DNA of 14,571 bases from an uncultured Bacteroidota bacterium. GTDB lineage: Bacteria > Bacteroidota > Bacteroidia > Chitinophagales > Chitinophagaceae. The number at the start of each line of letters is the position of its first letter. Positions within the stretch are counted from its first letter, which is position 1. The position numbers were made by a program, and so were the translations under genes. The notes beneath the pieces are model-generated. The model was given only the letters and a program-made list of their open reading frames with translations, made no database searches and had not been told where the DNA came from. Location of the stretch: positions 1 through 14,571 of the forward strand of contig CAMLGP010000015.1 in the NCBI GenBank assembly GCA_946479535.1. Direction: 5' to 3'. This document shows positions 1 through 8,184 of this stretch, one piece after another.

Positions 1-236
1 TTGAGGTCATTAAAGAAGGAATAAATAAACAGGGATGGCTGGTAATTGATGAAATTGGCCCCATGGAATTGAGAGGCGAAGGTTTTGACCATATCCTTAA
101 GGAAATTCTGGAAAAAAGAAATGGAATACAAACCGTTTTACTGGTTGTACGTGATGGATTGGCAGAAGAAGTCAAAGAAAAGTATAAAATTGAAAATGGG
201 ATAGTTATAGGAAGTGTAGCGGCCTTGCAGGGTTAG
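1..236 (+). CDS. NTPase_1/THEP1-like nucleoside triphosphatase, C-terminal fragment
   Basis: An open frame enters from the left edge (first full codon at base 3) and stops at TAG 234-236, giving 77 visible residues. The fragment contains VIDEIGPMELRG near its N-terminal side, which resembles the Walker B region (hydrophobic stretch, DE, then GxMEL) of the NTPase_1/THEP1 nucleoside-triphosphatase family. It is followed by an amphipathic helix (ILKEILEKR) and a short beta strand (TVLLVVRDG). The Walker A P-loop would lie upstream and is not visible. Members hydrolyse NTPs in the cytoplasm and their physiological role is mostly unknown. The gene points toward the convergent ABC exporter. Whether it belongs to the purine genes to the right cannot be told, because several unrelated - strand genes lie between. 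The family call rests on one motif. Confidence 0.7.
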   Translation, partial: EVIKEGINKQGWLVIDEIGPMELRGEGFDHILKEILEKRNGIQTVLLVVRDGLAEEVKEKYKIENGIVIGSVAALQG

Positions 237-393
237 CATCAAGACAATTAAAGTGTTTCAATATTTTGGAAACGGGTGATCAATAGCTCCATAATAATCA
301 CCTTTTTACCGTTGTTAATACATTAGTAATTATTGTTGATCATGCGATTGGAAATTTATTTTTACCAAGAGAATTATTATTTGGTAGGTCAGG

Positions 394-421
394 AGGGAGG
401 CCGCAGCAATGCGGCCTCCTT
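394..421. terminator. GC-rich hairpin between convergent genes
   Basis: A perfect 9-bp stem (GGAGGCCGC at 396-404 with GCGGCCTCC at 411-419) encloses a 6-base loop, AGCAAT. A G.T and an A-T pair can extend it to 394-421. It lies between the stops of two convergent genes, 35 bases beyond the end of the ABC exporter gene on the - strand and about 157 bases beyond the NTPase gene on the + strand. Neither side has a long T tract, so it may be a bidirectional terminator or a 3'-end stabilising hairpin rather than a classical intrinsic terminator. Confidence 0.55.
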
Positions 422-455
422 ATTGAAAGGATTTTGAAATAGCAAATTGCGAGCC

Positions 456-2363
456 TCAGGATTTTGGAATCTGATCTATTGCTGTTTCCTTTGATTGGGT
501 AATCACACCAAACTCAAACTGCATATCATTTAGCTTTCGATAAAGACCGTTGTGACTGATGAGCTCATTATGTGTTCCGGTTTCAACTACTACACCCTGG
601 TCAATAACAACTATTTTATCAGCATTACGAATAGTGGAGAGGCGGTGGGCTATAACAAATGAAGTACGGCCTTTCATGAGATTTTCCAGTGCTTCCTGTA
701 CTAATTGCTCGCTTTCACTGTCAAGTGAACTGGTAGCTTCATCCAATATTAAAATTGCAGGATCTTTTAAGATAGCGCGGGCTATGGCAATTCTTTGACG
801 CTGACCCCCACTTAATTTAATACCGCGCTCTCCAACTATAGTTTCATATTGTTCGGGAAATGACATCACAAAATTGTGGGCGTTTGCACTTCTTGCTGCC
901 GCCATTATTTCTTCTTCCGTAGCACCTGGCTTGCCATAAGCAATATTCTCCTTGATGCTTCCTCCAAACAAAACCACATCCTGCGGCACAAATGCCATCT
1001 GCCGCCTCAGTTGGGAAAGTGGAAACTGGGCTACAGGGCGCTCATCAAAATAAAGCATTCCACTATCTGGCTCATAGAAATGGAGTAATAAGGAAGCAAG
1101 GGTAGATTTTCCCGCCCCGCTTGGTCCAACAATAGCTATCTGCTCTCCGTTGGAGGCTGTCAATGAAAGATCATGTAGTACTGGAACATCCTTTCTGCTT
1201 GGATAGCTAAATGCAACATGCTCAAAACGAACATTTCCTCCCAATTGATACTCGGGTTCCACTACAACAGGTTCTAACTCTACCGATTCACCTTTACCTC
1301 TTAATATTTCGCGTACACTTTGGGTAGCTCCTAATGTTTTTTGTAGCTGGGAGAACATATCTGCAAAGCCTGCAAATGTTCCTCCAACAAATACGGAGAA
1401 TATAACAAACATGGTAAGGGACCCGATAGTTAATTCTCCCGTCTGAATCATTCTCCCACCGTACCACATTACAAAAGCAATAGTGCCGAATAAACTGAAT
1501 ATCATAGTTGATACAAATGCACCACGATAGCGGGCATTACTGATAGCAGTTGTAACAACTGACCGGATGCTTTTCACATACCTTCCCACCTCATAAAACT
1601 CTCCGGTGAATGCCTTAACTACTGAAATACCCTGGAATGTTTCCTGAACAATAGTTCCACTATCAGCTAACTGATCCTGGGCCTTACGCGCCCTTTTACG
1701 GATGCTCTTCCCAAATATTACAGCAACAATGGCGAGCAGGGGAACTACTGCCAGCATAACCAAAGCCAGTTTGGCCTTTATCCAAAAAATAAAAACAAGT
1801 CCTATAATGAGAGTAAAAATGCCGCGCAAAAATTCAGCAAGCGTAAATGAGATGGCATCCTGTATTTGTGATAGATCAGAAGATATCCTATTGCTCAATT
1901 CCCCCACTCTTTTTTCTGTAAAAAAACTCATGGGCATGGTCAGCAGTTTGCTATAGACGTCTTTTCTCATATCGGCCAGTGATCTTTCTCCCGCAGAAGT
2001 AAGCATGTACAAGCGCATGTAGGAAAAAACCATTTGCACAGTTAACTGACAAAAGATCAATAACAACGCTGTATTCAGACTCCAGTGAATATTATTAATT
2101 CCACCAAACCCAAAAGAATGACCCGCTCCCATCCCGGGAATAGTTGCACCAGGCGATGCTGCATCAATCATTTTTCCCAGAAACAAAGGAAACAGGCTGG
2201 TGGTAAACGCTGATAGTGCAATAAATACCAGGCCTAATATAAACTGGCCCTTATAGGGCCTTAAATACCTGAATAAAACAAGCGCTTCCCGTACACTCTC
2301 TTTTGAAATTTTTGCTTTTGGTGAGGCAAATTTGTTGGATGTATTATCAAAGCGACGTGCCAT
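456..2363 (-). CDS. ABC transporter, MsbA-like exporter half-transporter (TMD-NBD)
   Basis: This is an ATP-driven inner-membrane exporter with fused membrane and nucleotide-binding domains, expected to work as a homodimer. The substrate cannot be named; lipid or drug export is typical of MsbA/MdlB-like members. Counting from the longest reading (TTG at 2414), hydrophobic segments lie at about 58-80, 113-135, 190-212, 216-236, 300-320 and 330-352. The ATPase domain has Walker A GPSGAGKST (430-438), Q-loop Q478, signature LSGGQ (534-538), Walker B ILILDE (554-559) and H-loop H590, so it should be active. Start choice: MARRFDN at 2363 fits the usual beginning of Bacteroidota homologues. ATG at 2408 and TTG at 2414 are in-frame alternatives, and none has a clear Shine-Dalgarno. 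The gene ends next to the hairpin at 394-421. A strong terminator separates it from the secreted-protein gene upstream, so it is probably transcribed alone. Confidence 0.95.
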   Translation of the reverse strand: MARRFDNTSNKFASPKAKISKESVREALVLFRYLRPYKGQFILGLVFIALSAFTTSLFPLFLGKMIDAASPGATIPGMGAGHSFGFGGINNIHWSLNTALLLIFCQLTVQMVFSYMRLYMLTSAGERSLADMRKDVYSKLLTMPMSFFTEKRVGELSNRISSDLSQIQDAISFTLAEFLRGIFTLIIGLVFIFWIKAKLALVMLAVVPLLAIVAVIFGKSIRKRARKAQDQLADSGTIVQETFQGISVVKAFTGEFYEVGRYVKSIRSVVTTAISNARYRGAFVSTMIFSLFGTIAFVMWYGGRMIQTGELTIGSLTMFVIFSVFVGGTFAGFADMFSQLQKTLGATQSVREILRGKGESVELEPVVVEPEYQLGGNVRFEHVAFSYPSRKDVPVLHDLSLTASNGEQIAIVGPSGAGKSTLASLLLHFYEPDSGMLYFDERPVAQFPLSQLRRQMAFVPQDVVLFGGSIKENIAYGKPGATEEEIMAAARSANAHNFVMSFPEQYETIVGERGIKLSGGQRQRIAIARAILKDPAILILDEATSSLDSESEQLVQEALENLMKGRTSFVIAHRLSTIRNADKIVVIDQGVVVETGTHNELISHNGLYRKLNDMQFEFGVITQSKETAIDQIPKS

Positions 2364-2505
2364 ACTTACTGGATCTTGAAAAATGAACGATAACAGGGCG
2401 GGTTTCATCCACAAGATACTTATAATGCCCTGCAGGCTGAAGGTAAAAGACCTGATCTAGGTAAACGCCAGTATTTCCTCGGTGAATGTGGGACAGTTTT
2501 TAAAG

Positions 2506-2556
2506 AGAAAAAGGCATATAGAACATTCCTTTAAGGAATAAGCTCCATACGCCTTT
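2506..2556 (-). terminator. Intrinsic terminator of the secreted T9SS protein gene
   Basis: Read on the - strand, AAAGGCGTAT (2556-2547) pairs with ATATGCCTTT (2519-2510) over 10 bp, including one G.U. An internal loop separates this from a second stem, ATTCC/GGAAT, which can extend to a 7-bp palindrome. The outer stem runs into a T run (A2508-A2512 on the + strand). It starts about 22 bases after the stop of the upstream secreted-protein gene and precedes the ABC exporter gene, so it probably makes the two genes separate transcripts. Confidence 0.8.
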
Positions 2557-2578
2557 ACTATATACTCAGAACAACGTC

Positions 2579-4972
2579 CTATTTCAGGATCACCGTCTCT
2601 GTCCAGGCTTTATCCTTTCCGGATATTCTCACTTTGTACACTCCAGCTGCCATGTTTGACGGCAATTTGATAGTTTCAACTGAGCTGCCTCCGGTCTGTA
2701 TTATATTTTTGCTGAATACATTCTGTCCGCCTGCATTGATTGCACTGACAGTATAGGTTCCTTTCTCTGCATTCTCAAACCTCAGATTGAATTGCCTGTT
2801 CTCCACAACAGTGGGGTAGATTGATACAGAAGGTTCCTTCTTATCCATACTCACTACAACTATACTGCTGTAAAGCACACTTGCATCAATATCCACAGCA
2901 CGTATCCGATAGTAATTCTTTCCGGCAAGCGGTTGTGCGTCCAGCCAGGTATAACTGCTTTGATTGCTCGCATAAACGGAACCTGCATCACTGAAGTTGC
3001 GACCATCGGCAGAACGTTCAACTACATACTTAAGTACATTTTCTTCCAAGGCTATATTCCACTGAACTTCCACTGAGCTGCCCTGTCTTGTAGCCTTTAC
3101 ACTGATGAAATGAACAGGCAATGCATTGTTAATAACACGGAAGGCCAGTGCTCCGGAATTATCTTCCAGATCAAGTAACCGGGTAGTACTTCCTCCTGAA
3201 ATCGGGATGGATTTAATACGGCTATTGGTAAATCCAGGTGCATCAACGGTAGTCAGATAAATTAAGGAATTGCTTTCATCCACAAATACATCTGAATAAT
3301 ATTGTCCGGCTTCGGTGACCAGATCGGTAACTGTTCCACCAGCAATCGGTTGTGATTTTACAGAAGCATTATTGCTGCCCTCCATCTCTGTCCAATAGAT
3401 CCTGCCATTTGAAACAGCCAGTCCATTGAGCAGATTGGTGCTTGTGTATATAGTTGTTGTTCCGGTACCATCAATATTTGTTTCCAGGATATTATAATTG
3501 GTTGCATCCGGACTATTAACATAATACAGCTTGTTATTGGAATATTCTACATCACCAGTGATTGCAAGATCATTTGCCTGACCTGCACCCCCGGTTAAAC
3601 TGGTCATTCCACTACCGTCTGCATTAAAGCTGTAAAGGGCCGTACCATAATCAAGTACATAGATCTTGCTGCCACTTGCGGCAACTCCCGTTGGATAACT
3701 TAATGTTCCCGTACTAAGGGTTTGAAGTTGGGAACCATCCATATTGCTGCTCATTAATTTGGTACCATCGCTTCCTCCTGACCATACCAGTTTATTGCTG
3801 ACAGGATCAATGTCTATATCCACAGAATAACCACTGGCATTGTCTGTAGTGACCTTATCAGGATTCTTCAATGACCCGGTATTTCGGGTAAGAGAGGTTG
3901 ATCTTACATTCCACAAATTATCATTGCTGGCCATTGTTGCCATGAACACATTTACATCAGATGCTGTAGAAGCATTTGAATATATAGTAAGGGAAGCGGT
4001 TTTGGAAGCTGTACTGAATGCGGTAGCCCCGCCGCCAGTAGAAGTATTTCCATATCCGCCAATTGTTCCTGTGCTTCTGTCCCATGCCTTGAAATCAAAA
4101 CTGGCAGTTCCTGAACCAGAAGGAACAAATCGTAACCGGCTATTTAATGTTGTAGCATCACTTGCAGCCAATAACAGGGCATTGGAAACCGTAACAGCTC
4201 CTACATTGGTCCAGGCTCCCGTTCCATTCTTATATTGCCATTGTCCCGGACCGGTAACTGAAGTAATGGCAATACCGTTACCTGCACAGGTATTGGCATC
4301 AGATTGCAAAGATGAGCCAGCTAAGGATGATTGCAATAATTGCGAAATACCAAAACCGTCATTATTTGTTTGTGATTGTTTCAAAGGGTTTACGTATGCA
4401 GTTGCAGCGCCATTAATGACTGGAGCCGTATTGGCTGTGACCGTTAATGAATAATCTTCTATTTCACCTACATAACCACCACATGCAGTTGCTTTTGTTC
4501 CACCCTCTCTGACAGCCATTCTTAAACGAATGGTTGAAGGAGCATTAACTGCAACCTGGAAACTGGCAGGAGCACCTATGGAAGCACAGTCTCCGTCCGG
4601 TGCGGTATAATCATAATCATAAACGATCTCACCAGCATCGTCAAAGTCAAAATCACTATTATAATCGGCAAATATCCTTACGTTATAAGGTATGGGACCA
4701 CGGTTTCCACAGCTGAATACATGATAATATATACTGATACCGCAATAACGGCTAACAGTACCTGAAGGAGTGATGCTATTATTTACATATCCCTGCGAAC
4801 CGGTACCAGTATAAGATAGACCGCCGGTTATACCGGAACTCCCTGACCCGCTGAAGTAGACATTGTAAAAATAAACTCCTGTATTGGTAACGGCCGGAGT
4901 GCAATATTGGCCGTGGAGCGTAGCGCAAACGCATAGGGTTAACCCTACAAAAAGTAAAATTTTGTTTTTCAT
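2579..4972 (-). CDS. Secreted multidomain protein: GEVED domain, beta-propeller, T9SS sorting tail
   Basis: This 797-aa exported protein probably ends on the cell surface or in the medium through the type IX secretion system. In order it shows: a signal peptide (KNK then a hydrophobic core, cleavage likely near residue 21 before QYC); a GEVED-type domain of about 24-180, ending in GEIEDYSLTV and carrying the acidic DYNSDFDFDD stretch; an Ig/cadherin-like module at about 184-332; a repeated propeller-like region at about 335-615, with LVWSGGSDG, KLYYVNS and RIYWTEM blades resembling YWTD/DUF5050 repeats; a fibronectin-III-like domain at about 619-708 (YVVERSADGRNF, YYRIRAVD); and a Por_Secre_tail sorting domain at about 715-797 ending GVYKVRIS...VILK. 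No catalytic motif was recognised, so adhesion or glycan/protein binding is only a guess. The gene is monocistronic: a 339-bp gene-free leader lies before it and a terminator after it. Confidence 0.92.
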   Translation of the reverse strand: MKNKILLFVGLTLCVCATLHGQYCTPAVTNTGVYFYNVYFSGSGSSGITGGLSYTGTGSQGYVNNSITPSGTVSRYCGISIYYHVFSCGNRGPIPYNVRIFADYNSDFDFDDAGEIVYDYDYTAPDGDCASIGAPASFQVAVNAPSTIRLRMAVREGGTKATACGGYVGEIEDYSLTVTANTAPVINGAATAYVNPLKQSQTNNDGFGISQLLQSSLAGSSLQSDANTCAGNGIAITSVTGPGQWQYKNGTGAWTNVGAVTVSNALLLAASDATTLNSRLRFVPSGSGTASFDFKAWDRSTGTIGGYGNTSTGGGATAFSTASKTASLTIYSNASTASDVNVFMATMASNDNLWNVRSTSLTRNTGSLKNPDKVTTDNASGYSVDIDIDPVSNKLVWSGGSDGTKLMSSNMDGSQLQTLSTGTLSYPTGVAASGSKIYVLDYGTALYSFNADGSGMTSLTGGAGQANDLAITGDVEYSNNKLYYVNSPDATNYNILETNIDGTGTTTIYTSTNLLNGLAVSNGRIYWTEMEGSNNASVKSQPIAGGTVTDLVTEAGQYYSDVFVDESNSLIYLTTVDAPGFTNSRIKSIPISGGSTTRLLDLEDNSGALAFRVINNALPVHFISVKATRQGSSVEVQWNIALEENVLKYVVERSADGRNFSDAGSVYASNQSSYTWLDAQPLAGKNYYRIRAVDIDASVLYSSIVVVSMDKKEPSVSIYPTVVENRQFNLRFENAEKGTYTVSAINAGGQNVFSKNIIQTGGSSVETIKLPSNMAAGVYKVRISGKDKAWTETVILK

Positions 4973-5311
4973 GGCTCTGGATTTTAAAAGTATTAATAGG
5001 ATACAGTATATCCCTGGTGGCTATGGTGCCAAGGGAAACAAAAACCGTACTACTTCAAAGTTTTGTTAATAAAATTTTTACGTTTTAATATTTAGTTATT
5101 AACAGAACTCCGGAAAACACCTATTATATAAAATAAATTCTTCATCCTGATCAATTTTCATTCGGCAAATTACTTCGTTGATCCACATCAATACGATGAA
5201 GATTATACCTGATTAATGATTAAGATCAACAATGAAAATTATAGAATTGACGATGCCATTGGTATGACGCGAAGGAATAGTCCTTACAACACTGGATATT
5301 TTACTTCTATT
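4973..5311. other. Gene-free AT-rich intergenic region
   Basis: These 339 bases lie between the start of the secreted-protein gene and the stop of puuD, both on the - strand. No credible coding frame or RNA gene is visible. The part nearest 4972 must hold the promoter and leader of the secreted-protein gene, but no good match to the Bacteroidota TTTG / TAnnTTTG promoter boxes was found. Two weak structures are present: an imperfect inverted repeat at 5173-5201 built around TTGAT CCAC ATCAA, and a short AAGGA/TCCTT hairpin at 5272-5285 just beyond the puuD stop. Neither is followed by a T tract, so the 3' end of puuD mRNA is not obvious. Confidence 0.7.
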
Positions 5312-6703
5312 TTATTGCGTTTTTGCTCCTTTCTCGATCCAGCATCTGATTAACTCACGCTCTTCCAGAGTCATATTAGTCTTGTTATTCTGGGGCATTG
5401 TTTTAGTAAGCACTACCCGCTGAAGGATCAGGTCCTTCTTATTGACAATTTCCTGTGGAGTATCGTATTTCACGCCATTGGGGGCCGACGTATAAACTGC
5501 ATCTGTGGGTCTGGATGAGTGACAGGTAATACAACGCTGCTGAACAATGGAGTTTATCGCAGCAAACGATACATCATCACACTTCGCATTATTCGGTTTG
5601 GGTGCCGTGCCATACGCAACAGCTAACAGTAAAATAACTGAAGCAGGTAGTACCCATACGCTCAATTGACCCCGTTCCCGTAAATTCAGCCAGTGCTTGA
5701 TACCTGCACTTCCCAAGGATACTGCAGCCAAAACAGCCCACTGGTATTTATTACCAAAAGTGCTCGGGAAGTGATTGCTCACCATTACAAAGAGAACCGG
5801 CAATGTAAAATAATTGTTATGCAGGGAGCGGAACAATGCCTTCTTTCCTTTTTGCGGATCAGGCGGTACTCCCTTTTTACCTGCATTCACCATTGCTTTC
5901 TGAGAGGGAATGATCACAAAGAAAACATTCGCTACCATGATACTCCCGATCATGGCCCCAAAATGAATGAAAGAACCCCTACCGCTAAATACCTGACTAT
6001 AGAAATAAGCAAACCCTGCAAGAAGAATTAAACCGATTAATGAAAACAACCACCCGGTTTTGACAAGAAATGATTTACACAACAAATCGTACAACAGCCA
6101 GGCCACTATAAAGGAACTAATGCCAATTCCAATGGCAGCTGCTGAACTTAGCTTCATTACATTGCTATCGATCAGCATGGCCTGCGCATTAAAATAATAT
6201 ATTATGAATAACAGGGCGAAACCGGATATCCAGGTGAAGTAAGCTTCATATTTAAACCAGTGCAGATTTTTGGGAATGGTCTTTGGCGCTACTTTAAATT
6301 TTTCCAGGTAATAAAACCCACCGCCGTGTACGGCCCAGAGATTTCCCGCCAGTTCATCTCTTACATTCTCGGTTCGGTTGAGTGCATTTTCCAGCCATAC
6401 AAAATAAAAAGAGGCGCCTATCCATGCAATTCCAAAAGTGATATGCATTACCCGCACAACTATATTCAGCCATTCCATGAGATGCCCTTCATACGGAGTA
6501 CCTCTTACCATGAACCAGATACTCGCAATAATCACAATGATGGTAAATACTATGGCCGCATATATCCAGCCCTGGATCAATCCGGTTCTTTCATGGTAGC
6601 CATCCTCATCAGTATTTCTTTTGGAAATGGAATGGATACGATAGGTCATCATGACTAACATCACGAGAATAATCACGGATAGTATAAGCAGTAGTATTGC
6701 CAT
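5312..6703 (-). CDS. puuD: PuuD-type membrane urate hydroxylase with C-terminal cytochrome c domain
   Basis: It catalyses the first step of urate breakdown, oxidising urate to 5-hydroxyisourate in the inner membrane. Electrons are thought to go to the fused cytochrome c and then to respiration, instead of to O2 as H2O2 as in soluble uricase. The 463 residues begin with a TM helix (2-20), followed by hydrophobic segments at about 46-66, 82-105, 155-172, 186-208, 218-236, 247-266, 297-309, 322-336 and 349-365. Conserved-looking membrane histidines include H87, H126 (VHGGGFYY), H247 and H295 (SLHNNYF). The C-terminal domain from about 375 has the haem motif CITCH (391-395) and a likely distal ligand, M436 (KTMPQ). 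An AGGA lies 8 bases before the ATG (6712-6715 on the + strand). It is divergent from the allantoin operon, across a 115-bp gap. The symbol puuD is also used for an unrelated E. coli putrescine gene. Confidence 0.93.
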   Translation of the reverse strand: MAILLLILSVIILVMLVMMTYRIHSISKRNTDEDGYHERTGLIQGWIYAAIVFTIIVIIASIWFMVRGTPYEGHLMEWLNIVVRVMHITFGIAWIGASFYFVWLENALNRTENVRDELAGNLWAVHGGGFYYLEKFKVAPKTIPKNLHWFKYEAYFTWISGFALLFIIYYFNAQAMLIDSNVMKLSSAAAIGIGISSFIVAWLLYDLLCKSFLVKTGWLFSLIGLILLAGFAYFYSQVFSGRGSFIHFGAMIGSIMVANVFFVIIPSQKAMVNAGKKGVPPDPQKGKKALFRSLHNNYFTLPVLFVMVSNHFPSTFGNKYQWAVLAAVSLGSAGIKHWLNLRERGQLSVWVLPASVILLLAVAYGTAPKPNNAKCDDVSFAAINSIVQQRCITCHSSRPTDAVYTSAPNGVKYDTPQEIVNKKDLILQRVVLTKTMPQNNKTNMTLEERELIRCWIEKGAKTQ

Positions 6704-6818
6704 TATGGTTGTCCTATGATCCGGGAATTGCCTTTAGCAATGTAATTTGTTTTTTTGACAAAATACAGGGCATATATCCTTTATGTACCTTCGGTATCCT
6801 TTCCTCCTAATTAATAGT
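6704..6818. promoter_or_regulatory. Divergent promoter region between puuD and the allantoin operon
   Basis: This 115-bp region separates two divergent transcription units of one pathway and must contain both promoters. On the + strand, TTTG (6754-6757) followed after 17 bases by TATCCTTT (6775-6782) is a partial match to the Bacteroidota -33 TTTG / -7 TAnnTTTG promoter. It would start transcription near 6789, upstream of the chosen allB ATG (6819) but downstream of the ATG at 6783. A perfect odd palindrome, TTTTGACAAAA (6753-6763), overlaps the putative -33 box and could be an operator. No - strand promoter is convincing. The boxes are degenerate, so confidence is low. Confidence 0.4.
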
Positions 6819-8162
6819 ATGCTGCAAAAGGCGATTCTCAGCGAAAGAGTAATAACTCCTGATGGTATCCGTAAAGCTGCGGTATTGGTCAGGGGCGGTA
6901 TAATTGAGAATATACTTCCTGAACTCCCTGCAGGCAATTTTGATGTAACCGATCTTGGTAATAGTATTCTCATGGCCGGTGTAATAGACCCGCATGTTCA
7001 TATAAATGAACCCGGCAGAACACACTGGGAAGGATTTGATACTGTTACCCGCGCTGCCCTTTCAGGTGGTATAACCACGCTGGTAGATATGCCCCTTAAT
7101 TCCTCTCCTGTTACCACAACCGTTGAAGCGTTTGAATCAAAGCTAATGGCAACAGAAGGGAAGCGCCATGTTAATTGTGGATTTTGGGGCGGTATTGTTC
7201 CCGGAAACGAAAATGAAATTGAGCCATTGATAGAAAAGGGGGTTTTAGGATTCAAAGCCTTTCTTACCCATTCCGGAATTGATGACTTTCCTAATGTTAC
7301 AGAAGCTGATCTGAGAAAGGCCATGCCGATCATTGCAAAACATCATCTGCCTCTGCTTGTTCATTGTGAATTAGAGACAATACCAGTTGATCGTTCAACT
7401 TTTCATCCTGATTCATACAGGGATTATCTTTCTTCCCGTCCAAAGAAATGGGAGGATGATGCTATTGCCTTAATGATTCAGCTTTGTGAAGAATATGATT
7501 GTCGTACCCATATAGTTCACCTTTCATCGGCTGATTCAATTCCCCAAATCTCAAAAGCCAAAGAGAAAGGATTGCCATTAACAGTAGAGACCGGTCAACA
7601 TTACCTCTTCTTCCATGCAGAAGAGATCAGAAAAGGCCAGACTACATTTAAATGCGCACCACCAATTCGTGAGAAAGCAAATAATGAAAGATTATGGCAG
7701 GCATTAAAGGAAGGGATCATTGATTTTGTTGCCACGGATCATTCTCCCGCTCCACCTGATATGAAAGAAATTGACAGTGGCAATTTTATGACGGCATGGG
7801 GCGGCATATCCTCCATTCAGTTTGCTTTACCAGTTCTGTGGACTGCTGCCAAAAAACAGGGTGCAGGTGTAACCGATATTGCAAACTGGTTAGCCGCCAA
7901 ACCGGCCGCACTGCCGGGATTGCAGAAAGCAAAAGGCAAGATCGCTAAAGGTTATGACGCAGATTTTGTGGTTTGGGACCCCGACAAAACTTTTTTTGTA
8001 ACAGAAGAGTTGATCCAGCACAGGCATAAGATCACTCCTTATTCAGGACAACAATTGCACGGACTGGTTGAACAGACCTGGCTGTCTGGAGAAAAGGTTT
8101 TTGATCAGGGAAAGTATTTACATTTGAATAGAGGAAAAATAGTTAAGGCCGATAGCCTGTAA
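6819..8162 (+). CDS. allB: Allantoinase
   Basis: This cytoplasmic amidohydrolase hydrolyses (S)-allantoin to allantoate, using a binuclear metal centre. Numbered from the ATG at 6819 (447 aa), the expected ligands are all present: DPHVH (H59, H61), the carbamylatable lysine in GFKAF (K146), H182 in LVHCE, H234 in HIVHLSS, and D307 in ATDHSPAP. The NEPGRTHWEGF and GGITTLVDMPLN stretches are typical of AllB and distinguish it from dihydropyrimidinase and dihydroorotase. Start choice: an in-frame ATG at 6783 would add MYLRYPFLLINS, which has no counterpart in the family and would lie on the putative -7 box. MLQKAILSERV aligns with the usual AllB beginning. No Shine-Dalgarno precedes either. It is the first gene of the + strand operon, with 22 bases between its stop and alc. 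Confidence 0.96.
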   Translation: MLQKAILSERVITPDGIRKAAVLVRGGIIENILPELPAGNFDVTDLGNSILMAGVIDPHVHINEPGRTHWEGFDTVTRAALSGGITTLVDMPLNSSPVTTTVEAFESKLMATEGKRHVNCGFWGGIVPGNENEIEPLIEKGVLGFKAFLTHSGIDDFPNVTEADLRKAMPIIAKHHLPLLVHCELETIPVDRSTFHPDSYRDYLSSRPKKWEDDAIALMIQLCEEYDCRTHIVHLSSADSIPQISKAKEKGLPLTVETGQHYLFFHAEEIRKGQTTFKCAPPIREKANNERLWQALKEGIIDFVATDHSPAPPDMKEIDSGNFMTAWGGISSIQFALPVLWTAAKKQGAGVTDIANWLAAKPAALPGLQKAKGKIAKGYDADFVVWDPDKTFFVTEELIQHRHKITPYSGQQLHGLVEQTWLSGEKVFDQGKYLHLNRGKIVKADSL

Positions 8163-8184
8163 CATATCCTAAGGAAGAAAATTC

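Noticed and set aside
428..470. Near-identical 13-base direct repeat (AGGATTTTGAAAT at 428-440, AGGATTTTGGAAT at 458-470) at the end of the ABC gene
   Set aside because: It is too short and AT-rich to suggest an attachment site or mobile-element target duplication. No mobile-element gene is nearby.
3840..4454. 204-codon open frame on the + strand inside the secreted-protein gene
   Set aside because: It is antisense to a well-supported gene. Its translation is low-complexity Val/Ala/Pro-rich with no domain, as expected of a shadow frame.
5041..5100. Promoter of the secreted-protein gene on the - strand in an AT-rich segment
   Set aside because: Several TTTG words occur, but none is spaced correctly from a TAnnTTTG-like box, so no specific promoter is claimed.
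6783..6818. Longer N-terminus for allantoinase starting at ATG 6783
   Set aside because: It would add MYLRYPFLLINS, which is absent from the family, has no Shine-Dalgarno and lies on the putative -7 promoter box. The ATG at 6819 fits the usual protein start.
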